Below, one piece after another: positions 5,494 through 6,310 of a stretch of DNA of 6,310 nucleotides. A program made the translations under genes and the position numbers. Position 1 is the stretch's first letter. Each line of letters begins with the position of its first letter. The stretch comes from Fretibacterium sp. (lineage in GTDB: Bacteria; Synergistota; Synergistia; Synergistales; Aminobacteriaceae). The stretch covers positions 1-6,310 of the forward strand of contig JAEEGY010000279.1 of assembly GCA_016280565.1 (NCBI GenBank), given 5' to 3'. Under the pieces are notes generated by a model. The model saw only the letters and a program-made list of their open reading frames with translations, did not search any database and was not told the DNA's origin.

Positions 5494-6310
5494 ATGCTGT
5501 GGCCTCGCGTACCAGAGCCTCACCGGGGCGGTCGTGGATCTGCCGCAGGACCTCAATGGCGACCTCCAGAGCGCGCTTGCCATCCCGAATGCCCACCAGA
5601 GGGGGACGCTTGTCCCGGACGCAGCTCACGAAGTGGGCCAGTTCCAGCTTCAGCGGCTCGCTCTTGGGGAAGAGTGGCGTCTCCAAAATCTCGGTCTGCC
5701 CGTCGCTGCTGCTGACGCACCGATTGATCTGGACCGTCTGAGTCTCATAGTTCACCGTGATATGGCGCTGGCGCTCCATGATGTCAAGTTGTCTCAGTTT
5801 CTTCTCGGAGACGCGGCTGACCAGGATGTGAGCCAGCACTCCGTTCTCAAAGGTGATCTGGGCGTCGGCGATGTCCTCATGATCCGTGTAGATGCAGGCC
5901 CCTGCCGCAGCGATGCGGGCAATGGGCGACGGGACCAGGGAGAGGATGATATCAATGTCATGGATCATCAGGTCCAGCACGACGCCGACATCATTGATCC
6001 TCGGAGAGAACGGACCGATGCGCTTGGCCTCTAAGTAGATGGGGCTGTGGGCCGTCTGGGAGATGTAGCGAATGGCGCTGTTGAACCGCTCGATATGTCC
6101 CACCTGAAGCACCAGGTCCCGTTCCGCCGCAAGCCGAAGACGTTCCTCGGCCTCCTCCGGGCGGGTGGTCACCGTCTTCTCCACCAGCACATGGATTCCA
6201 GCCTCCATCGCCGCCCGTGCGACCTCATAGTGAAGACTGGTGGGCACCACGATGGAGAGTGCGTCCGGCGACTGCCGGTCAATCAATTCCTCCAGCGAGG
6301 CATAGGCGGA
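5492..6310 (-). CDS. Gfo/Idh/MocA family NAD(P)-dependent oxidoreductase, 5' end outside window
   Basis: 272 residues are visible and the frame stays open to the right edge, beginning SAYASLEELIDR. About 55 N-terminal residues, with the glycine-rich dinucleotide-binding loop, must lie outside. Visible family features are PDALSIVVPTSLHYEVARAA, the cofactor-site EKT (44-46; usually EKP) with its conserved Lys, VGHIERFN (70-77), RIGPFSPR (97-104), and LDLMIHDIDI (112-121) with the candidate catalytic His117. The C-terminal substrate domain follows. The GHIERFN, RIGPFSPR and DLMIHDID combination recalls the subgroup encoded beside lpxA, which includes the UDP-GlcNAc 3-dehydrogenase GnnA (established in Acidithiobacillus for lipid A with amide-linked chains). 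That assignment is inference, since the upstream neighbours are not in view; another sugar dehydrogenase is possible. The gene converges on the SprA-related gene and shares its terminator. Confidence 0.9.
   Translation of the reverse strand, partial: SAYASLEELIDRQSPDALSIVVPTSLHYEVARAAMEAGIHVLVEKTVTTRPEEAEERLRLAAERDLVLQVGHIERFNSAIRYISQTAHSPIYLEAKRIGPFSPRINDVGVVLDLMIHDIDIILSLVPSPIARIAAAGACIYTDHEDIADAQITFENGVLAHILVSRVSEKKLRQLDIMERQRHITVNYETQTVQINRCVSSSDGQTEILETPLFPKSEPLKLELAHFVSCVRDKRPPLVGIRDGKRALEVAIEVLRQIHDRPGEALVREATA

Noticed and set aside
4465..5583. A 372-codon open frame on the - strand, antisense to the SprA-related gene
   Set aside because: It lies opposite a well-supported gene, crosses the convergent terminator and overlaps the end of the oxidoreductase. 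Its translation resembles no family, and long antisense frames are expected in GC-rich coding DNA.

Overview
The window is GC-rich, gene-dense bacterial DNA holding seven protein genes: six on the + strand and one convergent gene on the - strand. The content suggests a diderm anaerobe, most likely from the Synergistota. The clues are a clostridial-type 2[4Fe-4S] ferredoxin, a Sec-exported envelope protein, a SprA-related metalloprotease-like protein, and a Gfo/Idh/MocA dehydrogenase of the type found near lipid A genes. The phylum is an inference from gene content and sequence style and was not tested by any search.

Layout, left to right. (1) The 3' part of a YitT-family membrane protein (3-860) runs in from the left edge. 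(2) A promoter-like -10 element precedes a tight operon. It holds a 697-residue envelope protein I cannot place in a family (926-3019), a YbjQ/DUF74 protein (3016-3333, 4-bp ATGA overlap) and a NarL/LuxR-type response regulator (3374-4042). (3) A ferredoxin gene (4150-4323) has its own extended -10 promoter, a structured leader, and a strong intrinsic terminator (4339-4376). (4) Another extended -10 promoter drives a SprA-related, putative zinc-metalloprotease gene (4447-5433). (5) A 26-bp perfect palindrome (5461-5486) serves as a convergent terminator for that gene and for the Gfo/Idh/MocA oxidoreductase on the - strand (5492-6310, 5' end outside the window).

The most interesting unit is the 926-4042 operon. 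The large protein has a signal peptide, a glycine-rich hydrophobic hairpin, a third membrane span, and a cytoplasmic C-terminal domain. By eye that domain matches WCX, the C-terminal extension of WYL-domain transcription regulators, yet no WYL or helix-turn-helix domain is present. Its coupling to a YbjQ protein and a DNA-binding response regulator, with no histidine kinase in the window, raises the possibility of an undescribed envelope-to-cytoplasm signalling module. That role is a hypothesis.

The second notable item is the SprA-related protein. It carries an N-terminal degenerate copy of its own catalytic-type domain, in which the HExxH motif has become QEQSL. No RNA genes, insertion sequences, CRISPR arrays or origins were seen, and no gene-free stretch exceeds about 125 bases.
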